This document shows, piece by piece, positions 33,697-46,222 of a stretch of 64,000 nt of DNA (the stretch's first letter is position 1; the number at the start of each line of letters is the position of its first letter). The stretch lies in assembly GCA_947561715.1 (NCBI GenBank), contig OX387201.1:21776001-21840000 (forward strand), in the 5' to 3' direction. The position numbers and the translations under genes are program-made. This DNA comes from Ascidia mentula. Taxonomy: Eukaryota > Chordata > Ascidiacea > Phlebobranchia > Ascidiidae. The notes below the pieces were generated by a model that ran no database searches, had not been told where the DNA came from, and worked only from the letters and a program-made list of their open reading frames with translations.

Positions 33697-35350
33697 ATGA
33701 ACAAGAACGTTGATATTGAGCTGGAGGAAGAATGGGAATTGTGGACTGCAAAGTACAGTAAGTCATTCGTTGTCCTAGTTTTCTTGTAAATTAAGGTTTA
33801 TTTGTTGATGTTAATGTACGTTTGAAGGAAAGATATATGGGAGTGAACAAAGCCGCCAGGAAAGAAGAAATATTTGGCTGAGAAATTACAGCGAACTTAA
33901 AGATCATAACAAACAATATGATGCCGGAAAATTGACCTACCGCATTTCCCAAAATCATTTTAGCGATCAGGTAATTTATTCTTATCGCATTTGTTGGTGC
34001 TGCTGGTTTTGCACAAGTTAAATTTCTTCCTCCCATGTAGACAACTGAAGAACTTGTATGGATCAACGGTTTGGAAGTAGTGGATGCATGTCGTTTTATG
34101 GGTATCGAAAAATATCACGAGGAAAAACCAAATTCGGGAGAAAGTAGTGGACGGCATGAAAAAGAAAATAATTCTGAGGAATTTGATTGGCGCAAACAGG
34201 GTTACACGGTTCCTGAACAAAACCAGGAAAGAGATTTGCCAATTTGTTGGATATTTGGTGCAGTAAGTTCTGCTGTATAAATATGTTATAAAAAGATAGC
34301 TAAATTTTCAATAAACACGCAGGTGGCAGCCGTTGAATTACATTACCAAATCAAGAATAAGAAATTTATCAAACTTTCCGATCAACAATTGGTCGATGGC
34401 ATTGAGGAGGGTGATAAACCTGGCAACTTGGAGGTGGCGTTTGAATACATCCGGAAAAACGGAGTCGCAGCAGCTGATGATTATCCATATGTGGGAAAGG
34501 TTAGTTTGTGCTTTCTTATAAAAACGTGTTACCCTAAGTTTATCGGCAAACGTGTCCGGGAATCATTTCCTATTCTGTTGCAAATGGCCCTGACGATTTC
34601 CACCTTATTTTAAATATGTCCACTATCTAAGAAACTTTCGTTTCAGACGATGTCAAAACCACAAGAAAAATTCGAGTTCTCAAAATATTATTGCGCATGA
34701 CTAAGTTTATTCTTTCGTTGATAAATTGTCTGATGTAATACAGTTTTATGTAACAGAAGGAAGTTTCTCGTGTGGACAAAAGGAAAGCGGTTGAAATTGA
34801 AGGATGGAATAAGATAACACCTGGAGACGAAAAGGAGTTGGAAAATGTTGTGACTATTCTTGGTCCGGTTGCTGTCGGAATAATCTCCTCAAATCGTTTC
34901 AAGTTCGCCCGCCATAACTATGAAGGTGCTTTTAAATAAAACTTTAAGTGCTTTCAACAGATTTCAGTTGTTTATTCGTTTCAGATATATTCTATGATCC
35001 CGAATGGGAAAAAGGTTTGAATCTTCTAAACAAGGATGCCCTGAGACACGTTGTGTTGGTCGTCGGATATGGAAAAGATCCCAGTAAACCACCTGGTGAA
35101 GACAAGTACTGGATTGTCACAACAAGGTAAATGACATATTTGCATTCATGAACAATGATTACGGATTTTTGTTGAACAGATATAAAGTTATGATATTTAT
35201 AGCTGGAAACCTGAAGACGAAAACGATCCGAATTCTGGTTACATGAAAATCGCTAAAGATCGAGGAAACAATTGTAATATTGCCGGTTGTGCGATGTATC
35301 CTGTGGGTGTCACTGGAATGAAAGACGACACTCCAGCTATAACTGCTTGA
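33697..35350 (+). CDS. Protease B: papain-like protein lacking the catalytic Asn, seven exons, frame intact
   Basis: Exons: 33697-33757, 33828-33970, 34041-34262, 34323-34499, 34757-34925, 34985-35126, 35203-35350. All join in frame. The protein starts at the propeptide (ELEEEWELWTAKY) with no signal peptide. The propeptide has NIWLRNYSELKDHN and NHFSDQ. The active-site block is NQERDLPICWIFGA (Gln and Cys present), and His is in ALRHVVLVVGYG. The Asn of KNSWG is Thr (VTTSWK, codon 35122-35124). LVDC is LVDG, losing a structural Cys. It is probably a weakened or non-catalytic homologue whose coding frame is still maintained. The shared promoter module lies just upstream. Confidence 0.8.
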
Positions 35351-35470
35351 ATTATGTTATATCCTTACTGTAAAAAGGACATACGTAAAAAGTGTTGTTA
35401 ATGCATTTATTTATTTAATGTTTTTTTTGTTTATTTTGTATCTTGAATTTTATGAGTCTTTTGCCGTGTG

Positions 35471-35476
35471 AATAAA
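35471..35476 (+). terminator. Polyadenylation signal of protease B
   Basis: AATAAA about 120 bp after the stop codon. Confidence 0.5.
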
Positions 35477-35479
35477 ATA

Positions 35480-36170
35480 TCTGGAGTTTTTCAACACTAC
35501 TCGAACTCAATAACGTGCATATTATTCAGAAATAGAGGGATACTGTTTTATAAAGTACTTGAATTTTAACAAACCTTTACAAGGCATGAAAGCATACTTG
35601 CATTGTTTCATTGTATCAATAAAATTCGCCATATACCAAGTTTCAGTTATAGTTTTGCGTTGTTGTATAAGCTGCAAAGGAGCCTAACAGTCACGTGACC
35701 TCTAATTTTTTTAAATTTGGCATTTGTTATATAATTAATGTGGCGTGAAAAAAAGATAATATACCAATATTGGTTCCAAACCTCAAACCAATTTACCTCA
35801 CTAAAACAATAAATTGATTTCTAACAAAATTGTGCAGTTTCTGCAGCCAGAAACGTAAAAAAAAGTCTGGCCTATGCATTGGCAAATATATTTTACTACT
35901 AACGTCATGCCACGAGAATTCACCTGTTACATACGTATTGCCTTACATTGAAACCTTGTGCTGGAACAACTTCAAACATATAAAAGGTTGAACTATGCGA
36001 GTACTAAATTTGTGCATAAAACTGATTCTTCTTGTTATTATTTTGCTGGGGTTGGTTGCTTGGTCGTTGAGACGGTTTACAGGTCCTGGTTTCCTGTTGT
36101 CCTGTAATACTATAGTGTCACGCATTCCCATTGACAAGTCGTATTTCGTCACCACAAAAGCACGCACATC
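35480..36170. other. Non-coding stretch downstream of protease B
   Basis: AT-rich, no supported gene. Confidence 0.4.
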
Positions 36171-36275
36171 ATTGCAACACACAACAAGATAGGAAACAAT
36201 GACTTTTGTTATCTTTGTTGTGACGAAAGAATAAAACGACACACTGACGTCACACGAGGGAAGATGGGGCGATTT
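36171..36275 (+). repeat. CRE/E-box MITE, copy 3
   Basis: Begins ATTGCAACAC; keeps TGACGTCACACG, but both E-boxes are damaged. The right end is unclear. Confidence 0.7.
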
Positions 36276-36289
36276 TCATGTCCAGCATC

Positions 36290-36560
36290 TTAGCTGTGAG
36301 CTTTAAAAAACTTAATACGTGTGTTGCGTCACAAAAAGTATAGCAATTATTACAGGTAGAAAGATTTTGGGAACCGCATTTTGTTTACGTTAATGTGACA
36401 AAACACATACGTTGTTCTTTTGAACATCGACATGACCGAATTTTTAACAATAAGTTGTTGACAGCATGGAGTCAGTCTGGAGAGTTGGTTTCCCATCTGG
36501 ACGTAATAAATAGTTTTCACTCCAACTAGTTCAGTGTTGTTTCTTGAAGAATTAATCTAC
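36290..36560 (+). repeat. Dispersed repeat flanking protease B, right copy
   Basis: Diverged copy of 33100-33400, here placed after rather than before its MITE. Confidence 0.6.
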
Positions 36561-37215
36561 CAACACCTGTGTAACGGTGGGAAACAAAATTAAAAAATTT
36601 TAAACAAATTTACAATCGAATTTTCTAAAGAAAACTTCTGTGTTGACAATTGGTCGCAGGGTGGAGGTAGAAAGTAGCACCACCTCCGAATATTAGCGAA
36701 TAGTAGCAGATAATGCTCAGTTCACCCACTGAGTCAGAAACATGGTTGGAACTGGTGATGACAAACGTGCAACACCCGATTGCTGTTTGGTTGATGTAGT
36801 AGTCATGCGTTGGTTTCATAAAAAGCGGATCGTTCATACAACGCCAATATAACACATATAAGGTTATTAAATTGCGTCTAAAAAGGCAAATAGAAGCAAA
36901 ATATTGTTGAAAACATAAGGTTGGCAAGATGCACTCAAACGGGTTTTCAACGTTTAGAAAACATTCAAGCCGTTCATCCAGGAAAGCTCGTTTTCTCTCT
37001 AAAATTAAACACAAGCAAACAATTTTTATATTGAGATCTAAAGGTTCACTTCATTTACAAGTTAAACACTTTCTTGGTTAAATATTAGTTGTAGTGGCAT
37101 AACAACCAAGGAGAGATGCTTTACCTGGGGCCTGTGTTCCACTTATCAAGCTACAAAACGAACGCTGCGATAACATTGATTGTGTCGCTACTTGTATTAC
37201 TGATGTGCCTAAAAC

Positions 37216-37509
37216 TCACTGATTAAATTTAAACCAAATCAGACGTATTACCATGTCGCTGAATCGGTTCAATGAAATGCGATAAGTGTATTTCCCTTCT
37301 TTGTATTGTTCGTTGTGTTCGTTGATCTTTTCCAAGTTAGCTTCAAATATTTTTCGTCGCATTTCTGTCTCCTCTGCTGCATAACTTTTTTCTGCGCAAA
37401 CATAACGAATTTAAATTCTGGCATATCAACGATCAAGCACAAACGGCTCACTGTATTTAGCAATCCAAGCTTCCCATTGCACTGAAATAACATCACTTTC
37501 GTCAGTCAT
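37216..37509 (-). CDS. Locus H: propeptide-only cathepsin (I29) gene
   Basis: Exon 1 is 37452-37509 (MTDESDVISVQWEAWIAKY) and exon 2 runs from 37391 down to 37252. Exon 2 encodes a perfect ERFNIN pattern (ETEMRRKIFEANLEKINEHN) and LNRFSDM. The splice phase (1) and exon lengths match the first two exons of the proteases. No mature-protease exon follows on this strand before 36.6 kb. Reading past the exon 2 donor gives a short tail and TGA at 37216-37218. Free-standing I29 propeptides such as CTLA-2 and BCPI are known inhibitors of cathepsins, so an inhibitor is possible. A truncated pseudogene is the alternative. Confidence 0.6.
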
Positions 37510-37739
37510 CGAATATCTTTTTAGTTTTTTTTAGGTTTATCTATCAAAAATATTACACTCAATCTAAGAAAAACACAGTTGAGTAGGGGGATAGATCGAG
37601 TTGGACATTCATTACTTCTTTCAGACACAATTTCTGCACATCCTGCACTATATGACTATTTGACATGAAACAACATCTGTCATTTACGACATTTTACGTC
37701 TGTTTGCTGCGTTCGTTGCTTGGGATTGATTATTATATA

Positions 37740-37841
37740 CTACAACGACTCACGTGCGAACTGAACGACTCGTGTTATTTTTGATACGACGAAACAATAA
37801 AACCTTAGATTCACGCGTGGAGATAATAATAGTGTTGCAAT
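37740..37841 (+). repeat. CRE/E-box MITE, copy 4 (degenerate)
   Basis: Ends AGTGTTGCAAT; the interior is diverged and shortened. It is in opposite orientation to copy 5, forming an inverted pair about 230 bp upstream of locus H. Confidence 0.55.
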
Positions 37842-37871
37842 ACCTCAGTGACGAACGACTGTAATATACTC

Positions 37872-37982
37872 ATAGCCAACGTAGTCATCTTCCCACATGT
37901 GACGTCGGTGTGTAGTTTTATTCTGTCGTCATAACAAAGATAACACAAGTCATTGTTTCCACGTGTTGTTGTGTGTTGCAAT
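37872..37982 (-). repeat. CRE/E-box MITE, copy 5
   Basis: Reads on plus as CTTCCCACATGTGACGTCGG then CACGTGTTGTTGTGTGTTGC and AAT. Confidence 0.75.
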
Positions 37983-39473
37983 GAGGATGAAATATTTACT
38001 GCGTTTTTGGTATGTTCAATCACATGTATGTGTTCCGCCGACTGGGCCGGATCGAATATCGATACCGAATATTTTGAAATACTGACTGCTAATCATACAT
38101 ATACCGTTGCTGTACTAATTTATTTACTTTTCGTGGTTTGGTTCTCAGTTTATTTTAAGAAAATTGCAAGACTTCAGAATGTCTTACCATTTCCGATGAA
38201 AATCACTTGGTAAACGATTGTGTCTCTAAGAGGCTTTATCTTTATTTCTATGCTAACTTTATTTCCAAGCCTCCACTGCGAAATATCAAATAACCAAGTA
38301 AAAATCAAGTGGAAATTAAGTAAATCTTCAAATTAAAAACAAGAACTTCCTTCCAGTTCCATGCTAGTGTTATTTTAACATTTTTGAACACATAGAGATT
38401 GAGGAAATGTTTAAATAAAAAGTTTTTTTTATTATTGGATTCTTACGTCGCAGCGTAGAAAATGCTTTTTATTGCAGAAAATTTTTGAACAAAATATTTA
38501 AATTACACATCTATAAAGCAGCAATCAGCACTACTAAAGAATTTTGGATGTAACAGAGGTTACTTTAGATTGGCATCGACAGCAGTATTATTTTGGATAT
38601 TTTGGAATACACACTCCATTTTTCAATCTGTAAGAGCCAGTGGATTCGTCATCATATTCATATCAATTGACCTTTATATTTCTTACAAAACTACCACAAA
38701 TTAAAATCTTCCAACCTATCCGAGAGGATCTATTTAAAAAAACAATATCACTGTGTAGTAAATCATTATGAAAATAAATTTTGATTTTAAAACTGACGAT
38801 TTTTGGTATCACACGTAGCTCCAATATAAGTTGTATAAGTTTGTTAACTATTGCAAAGGTAAGAAATTAAAAAACAAGTGCTTGAGTTTGACAATAGAGA
38901 AGGTACTGATAAGTCAATAGCAATTGCAACTTGGGTGCGAGAAGTTTATACAAAACGTAGAAGTAAGGTTTCGAAATTTAATTTGATCAGATTTGTACGT
39001 ATAATGTTTCACATTGCTTCCATTGTTTTCAACATTTATTTCAGTTTTCCTGTTTCGTTTCGTTACTTAGTTACGTTGGAAATGTGCCATCGTGCATAGG
39101 TCGAAGACTACAAATGCACCAAAGACACTATATATATTTACACTGATCAGAATCGTGTAATCTCAGTATAGTCTGGGAAATGTTACTAATTGACTCTCTC
39201 TCTTCACACAATTCCCCACATTTTTTTCTCATACTAACATGGTTTGTTATCAAACGTGTTCAAAATCTGCTTATTTATAGCGATACAAACACATTTACAA
39301 GTGCCATGTTTTATTACAAATGTTTGCAAAAAATCGAAAATCGAAAAATTTAAGCAAAACTTAAAAATTCAAATGTTATATGTCAATAAAATTTTAATAG
39401 ATAAAATCCATAACTGTACAATCAAGATTAAACAATTAAAAAGCGGTTATAATATTTCGGCTCCCCAGTTATT
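37983..39473. other. Non-coding stretch downstream of protease C
   Basis: AT-rich (A/T runs near 38.2-38.5 and 39.3-39.4 kb). No supported gene. Confidence 0.4.
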
Positions 39474-41075
39474 TCACTCCAGTGTATGTACACCCACAGG
39501 ATACATCGCACAACCAGCAATGAAACAATTGTTTCCTCGATCTTTGGCGATTCTCTTGTAACCAGAATTCGGATCGTTTTCGTCATCAACTCCCCAACTA
39601 TAAAACATGCAAATATAAGAATATCGTATGGTTTATTTCATCATATTTGTTGGTTGACTCTGTAAATACTCTGTAAATATTTGTACCTGTTCTTGATAAT
39701 CCAGTACTTGTCCTCGCCACGTGGTTTGCTCTGATCTTTTCCATAACCAACGACCAACACTGTGTGACGTAACGCGTTTTCGTTCGATTGATTGAAACCT
39801 TTTTTCCAATCAGGATCATAAAATATGTCTGAAATTATGTTGGAAAAAAGTTTGCTTTCTTTTACAATCTAACATACTTAAACGTCACCTTCATAGTTGG
39901 TGTGAGCGAGGAATTTGGATTTATTTGAAGCAACCAAACTGACGGCAACCGGCCCAACTTTCGCCACCACATTTTCAAGGTCTTTTTCGTCTTCTGGTGA
40001 TATCTCCTTCCACCCCGTGATTTTAACCACTCTCTTTTTGTCAGCCAGACAGGGTCCCGCCTGTCCGATAAAAATAATTTAAAAACTGCCAAAAATGTAA
40101 CATTGATTGATGTAACTGGCGTGGTTCTTGGTGTATAAACCTCATCTCCTGTTGAACGTAACACAGGGACAATGCTTCACTAGTAACAAATTACAATGAA
40201 ACAGACATAAGAATTAAAAAGATAAATCTTCAGTGCAGATAATTTATTGTTTTTATCATGCAATTGTTATTTATAGAACGTGTACTAACCTGACCAACAT
40301 ACTCCTCGTAAATTACATCCAGACAAATTCCATTATTTTTGATGTAATTAAATGCTTGCGACAAGGTTCCAGGATGAGCGGCTTTTTCGGACCCATCATT
40401 TTTCTCAATGCAGTCAACCAGTTGTTGTTTAGAAAGTTTAACCGAGATCCCATTATGGATTTTATGATGTGATTCAACGGCTGCAACCTGTATTTCGTAT
40501 TAGTCTTATTTGATTCTTGAAATTAAAATTTTACACCCACTGCGGCAAATATCCAGCAATTTGGATATTTCAGTTGGTGTTCTACTTCTGTATCAAACAT
40601 GTTTCGCCAATCTTTGCTTTCAGGGTTTTCCGTTACGTTGGTTGGAGATTTTGTTGCACCAAATACTAGTTTAGGGCGAGGATTTATTGGTATTTTAAAC
40701 CCGTTCATCCATTCTAACTCTTCCAGGTTCTGAAGGAAGAATATATTTAATTAAGCTGATGTGTTTTTGTAATGATATTGAGTGCAGTTCTGTAATCACC
40801 TGGTCACTAAAACGAGTAAGAGAGATGCGGTAAGTGTGTTTACTCGGGTATTCAGCATTATGTTTGGAACATTCTTGAAAACTTCTCTGCCAATTGTTAC
40901 TTCTATTTTGCAGCTCGATGTCCGAATAAACCTTATCTGCCAAAAACAACAATTTTTTTAATTTAATGCATCGACACGCCTAATAAACTAGAAGACATTA
41001 TCTGCTTAACTTACTGTACTTTGTAGTCCACTCTTTCCATTCTTTTTCTTCATGTACATCAAACTTTTGAGACAT
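39474..41075 (-). CDS. Protease C: intact papain-like (C1A) cysteine protease, seven exons
   Basis: Exons: 41015-41075, 40800-40936, 40541-40729, 40290-40487, 39889-40060, 39687-39828, 39474-39597. All join in frame from MSQKFDVHEEKEWKEWTTKY to a stop after GVHTLE. Propeptide: NNWQRSFQECSKHN and LTRFSDQ. Active site: HQLKYPNCWIFAA, with Gln six residues before the catalytic Cys as in papain. His is in NALRHTVLVVGYG and Asn in YWIIKNSWG. LVDC is present. Exon 4 has a seven-codon insertion relative to paralogues. No signal peptide precedes the propeptide, so lysosomal delivery by the usual route is not explained. This is the best candidate for an active member of the cluster. Confidence 0.85.
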
Positions 41076-41130
41076 ATTTTGTTTTTTTCAGCTATGTTCC
41101 AGTGAATAGACTGACATCTGTTGCACTGAC

Positions 41131-41181
41131 TGGCAATATATAGACTCCCAACAACAAGTGGGAACAGGTGACGTATAATCA
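41131..41181 (-). promoter_or_regulatory. TATA promoter module of protease C
   Basis: On the minus strand: ATACGTCACCTGTTCCCACT, then TGTTGTTGGGAG and TCTATATATT (TATA at 41135-41143), about 60 bp before the ATG. It aligns with the B and E modules. Confidence 0.65.
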
Positions 41182-41252
41182 CACCATATCCACTCACTAC
41201 GTAGCCTTACAACGTTGTGTATGGGTCAGGTATAATCTGCAGTCACTACGTT

Positions 41253-41365
41253 ATTGCAACACCAGTGTCGCCTTCATCTTCCCACGTGTGACGTCAGTGT
41301 GTAGTTTTATTCTTTTGTCACAACAAATATAAGACAAGTCATTGTTTTCCAATGATGTGCAACGC
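41253..41365 (-). repeat. CRE/E-box MITE, copy 6, upstream of protease C
   Basis: Starts ATTGCAACAC on plus; contains CTTCCCACGTGTGACGTCAG with full CRE and E-box. About 180 bp upstream of the protease C start. Confidence 0.75.
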
Positions 41366-42116
41366 GCCTTATTTATCATATAGGAAATCTAACGAGTCGG
41401 GTTTTGACTCATCAGATTCATTAGTTGAAAAATATTATCATGCTAAAATTCTTTGACTTTTCCTGATCGCGACTTGAAAAGGTTTATCAAAGGTGTAACG
41501 CAGTTTTGTTTCGTGATAGGTCAGGGGGCCCAAAACATTTCTGCACAACGACCGTTTTTCACGGACCGGCCTCCAGCGAGTCACAGAAAAACATAATGAT
41601 CAATAAATAAAGAGAATGATGTCGATTTCAGTTGCAATTTCAATAAAGCTCTGATAGTGTGTGCTTGAAAGAAGAAAATTCCGCGTCAAATTTATTTGTG
41701 GCTGGAAAGGTTTTCAACCCAGTTTTGTAACTGCTTGCATTAAAGCGTGCATCATCTTCATATTGTGGATAATATTTGTTCCTCTGTGGGCACCGGTTAG
41801 AAATACCTCATAATATGTCCTGATATTGGCTATGCCCAAGAAACAATGCATGTTATATATTATCGCAGCAAGTGTAAGGCTTAAACGTAACACAGGTCCA
41901 AAAACAACATTGGTTGTGACCAAGATGCGAAACTAGAAGCAAGTTTCGATATAAGTCCGCCCATACTTTAAACTCCTACCTACTAATGACGTCATTGAGT
42001 AGGTAGATATGGATTCGTAAAATTCGATCACTCCGTTAAAAATCTATACCAAACCCAGTATTAAATTGTATAAACACAACACGTTAACTTACTGTTATTT
42101 GCTGTCCACACTTGCT
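41366..42116. other. Non-coding stretch
   Basis: No supported gene or array. Confidence 0.4.
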
Positions 42117-42220
42117 TGTTGCAACATTTGAATCGCCTCCATCTTCCCACTTGTGACGTTAGTGTTGTGTTATTCTTTCGTCACAACAAAAATAACACAA
42201 GTCATTGTTTTCCAATCTAG
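42117..42220 (-). repeat. CRE/E-box MITE, copy 7
   Basis: Begins GTTGCAAC; contains CATCTTCCCACTTGTGACGT and TTCTTTCGTCACAACAAAAA. The CRE is changed to TGACGTTA. Confidence 0.7.
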
Positions 42221-42880
42221 ACTAATGCGCCTGGTTTATTATTTGTGAAATATGACAAGCCGATTTGGACTCGACAAGATATTTTGACATTTTTAATTGG
42301 AATATATCATAGTACAAAAATTCCTTGAAAAAGGGAATCAAACTTGTAACTTCAAATTACATCACGACAAAGGTGGGGTCACGTTATAACATCGTACGAA
42401 AATTACCTTAATGTACCTTCACTTATAGGGAAGTTAAGCAGCATCAAAAGACGCACCTGCAAGCCATTTTAGCAGTTCCCGTATGGAGCAATGGATGTCG
42501 TAAGGCACAACAGCAACGAAACAAAACATATGGTTGGCATGTTTTAATACAAACAAAGCAGAAACAAAACAAGATTATAGTTCAGGGATCCAATCATTAT
42601 TATTTTACCGTTAAGTTTGTTATTGCGTGTAACTTGGTTTTGTGACTTCACGGTGACGTAATTTTTGGTTGATGTCACAACTTACCCCTTACCTTCGTGA
42701 TGACGTAATTTGAAGGTTCCTCCGGCACTGTACGCCATACTCGGTTCACGTGGAACGTAAAATATTCATCCAATGCCACTTTTGTTCAGTAGACGGGGGT
42801 AATGCCATAGTTTAACTTTACTTCACACTGGCAAGTGGAACTACTCTCAGCAACTGTGTGTTTGCAGAGAAACAGGGGTT

Positions 42881-43010
42881 TTGTATATTATCACTGAAAA
42901 TCCAGTGGGGGCACACTTCAACGAGCCCAGTCATAGCGTGGACGACATGCGGGTAATGGTCTTGCAAAAAGTCAAAGGGAAATGCGACATGCAGAAACGA
43001 TGCCGCAACA
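42881..43010 (+). pseudogene. Retroelement GIY-YIG protein tail, fragment
   Basis: The frame reads PVGAHFNEPSHSVDDMRVMV followed by LQKVKGKC. The phrase HFN-P-HS--DM resembles the C-terminal part of GIY-YIG endonucleases carried by retroelements. Only about 40 codons remain and no reverse transcriptase is next to it. Confidence 0.4.
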
Positions 43011-43399
43011 CGACGACGCCAACTAACGACAGCTTATCGTTGTATTGCATTGTGTTTATTTACACCTGATGGAGCGAGGGGAACTCGCGAAAGCTAGTGT
43101 ACTTTTTGTAATACAAAAGTCAGTCTTTTACAAAAGACGGTGTGTATTCGCTCGATCAGACATAAATATTTTTATAAGCATATTTATTTCTGCTGAAAAA
43201 CTTACGTTTGCTTGCAATTGTCACGTGCATATGGTATTTCTCAAGTGCTGTGATTTTATTTGATCGAAAAAACGCATAGACTTATTATAAGATGGACATA
43301 AACTTATAAAAGTAGCCAGGCTTATCCTGTAGTAAAAAGCTACTGCTTTTTTTAGTGTCTTTGCAATTGCATTAATCTTATACACAGACTTAAAAACGT

Positions 43400-43445
43400 T
43401 TTACTGAACAACAAGCGGGAATAGGTGACATATATCAGCAAACTT
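43400..43445 (-). promoter_or_regulatory. Orphan copy of the protease promoter module
   Basis: On the minus strand: ATATATGTCACCTATTCCCG then CTTGTTGTTCAGT. It aligns to the upstream part of the B/C/E modules, but has no TATA element and no protease exon 3' of it. Confidence 0.45.
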
Positions 43446-44460
43446 CTAAACAACGCAGGGCCTTAAATTTTTAAGTCCCCTGTCACATTTATATTCACTT
43501 CATGTTCCACGTGCGATGTCCCAGTGGGGAGTTTACAGACAACGCAACACTTTGATATCCACTGGCCTCTGTTTGTTGATATGTCATACGTGAGGGCGAT
43601 ATATCCATCTAAACACCCGGGGTTTGATGGAAGCTGTTCAGAGGTTCACTGAAATGGAACAAGTGCTGCACCACAACAAGTGAATATAGTCTACCAGAAG
43701 TTATTATGTGCGCATCAACCACGTGCTGTGAGGTTATACGCGGACCAGAAAGAAAACCCATACGTAGAATGCAACGTTTTAAACAAAGGTGGGTTGAAAC
43801 CGCGAAAACAAGCGATTTCGTTGCCTCACAGTCGTTGCAATATTGTATCGATGACAGTTGTACAGTGCTGGATATAATGTAAACGTAATTTCAATATTTT
43901 TACGGGCTTAAAACAAATTAGTAGCAACGTTTAACGTAAAAACTGCAAGAATCACAATTCAAGTAGTTTTCTCAGCAAAATGATGGACAAAGTAAGTTCA
44001 AAAGGCTATTACGGTAATAACGTACGAATTACCAAATAAGGAAAAATTTTCTTAGTGTTTAAATTTACAAACTATACAGAAAGCGCACTGAAACAGTTGC
44101 TTTTTGTGTTCAGGCTGATTCATAATCATAAAAAAAGTAAATAAGTAAAAACACATGGAAAAGAAAATATGTAAACAGTTATAAAACAGCGGAACTTAAA
44201 AATAACTGATATGGATTTTATTTCAGTGCAGTGAAAAGCTTGGATTACTACATACAGTGAATATTTCATGCTTCATTGTTAATTTTCCAAATAGATTTGA
44301 ATTCGTTACGAAAAAGATACAAAAGAAACAAACGCACGCAAAACCCGCATCAACCTCCAAACTCCACGCAGAACTTTTGCCTCTTCATAGAAGTTGGGAC
44401 CGCAGCTTGTTAACCACTCGCTAAAATACATTCGAGAGCTCCCAACCAAGATGGTGGGTC
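43446..44460. other. Non-coding stretch
   Basis: No supported gene. Open frames are short and unremarkable. Confidence 0.4.
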
Positions 44461-44470
44461 AATCAAACAT

Positions 44471-44864
44471 TATTTGCTGTTGTTCGTCCATATTTGGGCG
44501 TGGTGCCACTCATGTGACACAACGCGTCATCCACGTGGAGTTTTGTTTGGAGTTTTGAAATTTTGATCTTCGTGTAAGCTCTGTTCCTTGCGTTGTGAAA
44601 CAAGTTGTTCTTAGTTGAGTTGTGTTGGCGACAGCATCATGACAATCAATTATGAAATGTGGATTATTTGCTGTTGTTCGTCCATATTTGGGTGTGGTGC
44701 CACTCATGTGACACAACGCGTCATCCACGTGGAGTTTTGTTTGGAGTTTTGAAATTTTGACCGTCGTAAAAGCTCTGTTCCTTGCGTTGTGAAACAAGTT
44801 GTTCTTAGTTAAGTTGTGTTGGCGACAGCATCATGACAATCAATTATGAAATGTGGATTATTTG
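44471..44864. repeat. Tandem duplication, 194 bp x 2
   Basis: The block starting TATTTGCTGTTGTTCGTCCA at 44471 restarts at 44665, and a third partial start is at 44859. Copies differ at only a few positions. Each contains CCACTCATGTGACACAACGC. Confidence 0.9.
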
Positions 44865-44869
44865 CTTAT

Positions 44870-46140
44870 TTACTTGCTTGTATTCAAAGTGTCGGAAACA
44901 ACGATTCTTTGTAAAATTTCCTTGCTTCGCTGGAATGCCCAGGTATATTTTTGACGAATAAAATATCTGTCCATGAACATGGCCTCTGTGGGGGGAAGAA
45001 ACCTATTGAGTAAATATTAAGATTTTTAGGTGGTTTATACTCAATAGCAAAACTCAATTTTTATTTAATTACACTTAAAATATTCGTGTTATAATTATAC
45101 GTCATTTTTAGATGTTGTAATTCCGTACAGCATATCTGGAAAATAAGTTAGGTCTGGTATGAGTTAGGTAAGTTCAAAAACTTGCGGCCTCTACCAGTGC
45201 TTGGAGTTCTCTGTTACAAATTCGTCATTACAAACATACAAATCGCTTGCAATAGCTCTCAAATAATTATAATGAGCTGTTTATTCAAACCCAATACGTT
45301 CAAATACGTTTCTGACGGTCTTAATGTGAAAATATTTCGAACGAAAACGGTGATTTACTACCACCGACTGTGTTTGTGTACTTGGTTATGCGAAAAAAAT
45401 GTTAAACCGTTTGGTAAAGAGAGGTACACGATTGTCAAGACATCAATGTTCAGGCTTTTTAATCTCGGAACTATCAATAAACATTTGATAAAACGTTTTT
45501 GTTTTTGTGGATTAATGTGAAATATTTTAAATAGGAAAGCCAAAGCTAAGATGCTATTAATCACGTTAAGTATAGTAGACGTTAACACTAACTGCGTTTA
45601 TCATCAGTACTATGATTGAATGAGTTACATGCAGCGGAGAACCGAGTGTACATCCAGCACCACAAACCATCACAAAACATAAATGACAAATCAAAACCTC
45701 TCAACCTGTTCAACATTTAGGTCCTGACTGCAGCTTGACACATCTCAACCGATGACGTCGCTGCCGAGTTGTTGGTACTGTTGTCACGTGATGTGACTCT
45801 GGCGTGTTGCTTCGTGTTGTTGTTTTTCTGCCCGTTCACTCGCATGTCTACCTCGGTGCTCCGCTGCATGTAGCTCATTATAGTACTTATGATAAACACA
45901 GTTGATGGCATATTTGCTTTGGCTTTCCTATTTAAAGTAATCAAATCAAAAGTATTTTGCACCCAAGTTTGTGAAATATGGTGGGGAAAGTCACCATTTA
46001 ATTAAACAGTTTGTTTGTTGTTTTTGATTTGTTTAGTGCAACAACAACTAACAACACGCTTAACACTGTGTCTTCAGTGTAACAAAAAGCAACAAAAAAC
46101 ACACACGCATTATAAGTAAGCATACATAGTTAATATGAAT
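44870..46140. other. Non-coding stretch
   Basis: A 112-codon frame at 45182-45520 shows no recognisable domain and no splice partners. Nothing else supported. Confidence 0.35.
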
Positions 46141-46170
46141 ATAGCTTAATTGAGTTATAGCTTCGAAATC

Positions 46171-46178
46171 TCCCTCTT

Positions 46179-46220
<42 letters not shown>
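46171..46220. repeat. CT/GA dinucleotide microsatellite
   Basis: Uninterrupted CT tract of about 46 bp. Confidence 0.95.

Positions 46221-46222
<2 letters not shown>

Noticed and set aside
34071..34521. Second-frame open readings inside protease B
   Set aside because: Shadows of exons 3 and 4; the family alignment fixes the frame.
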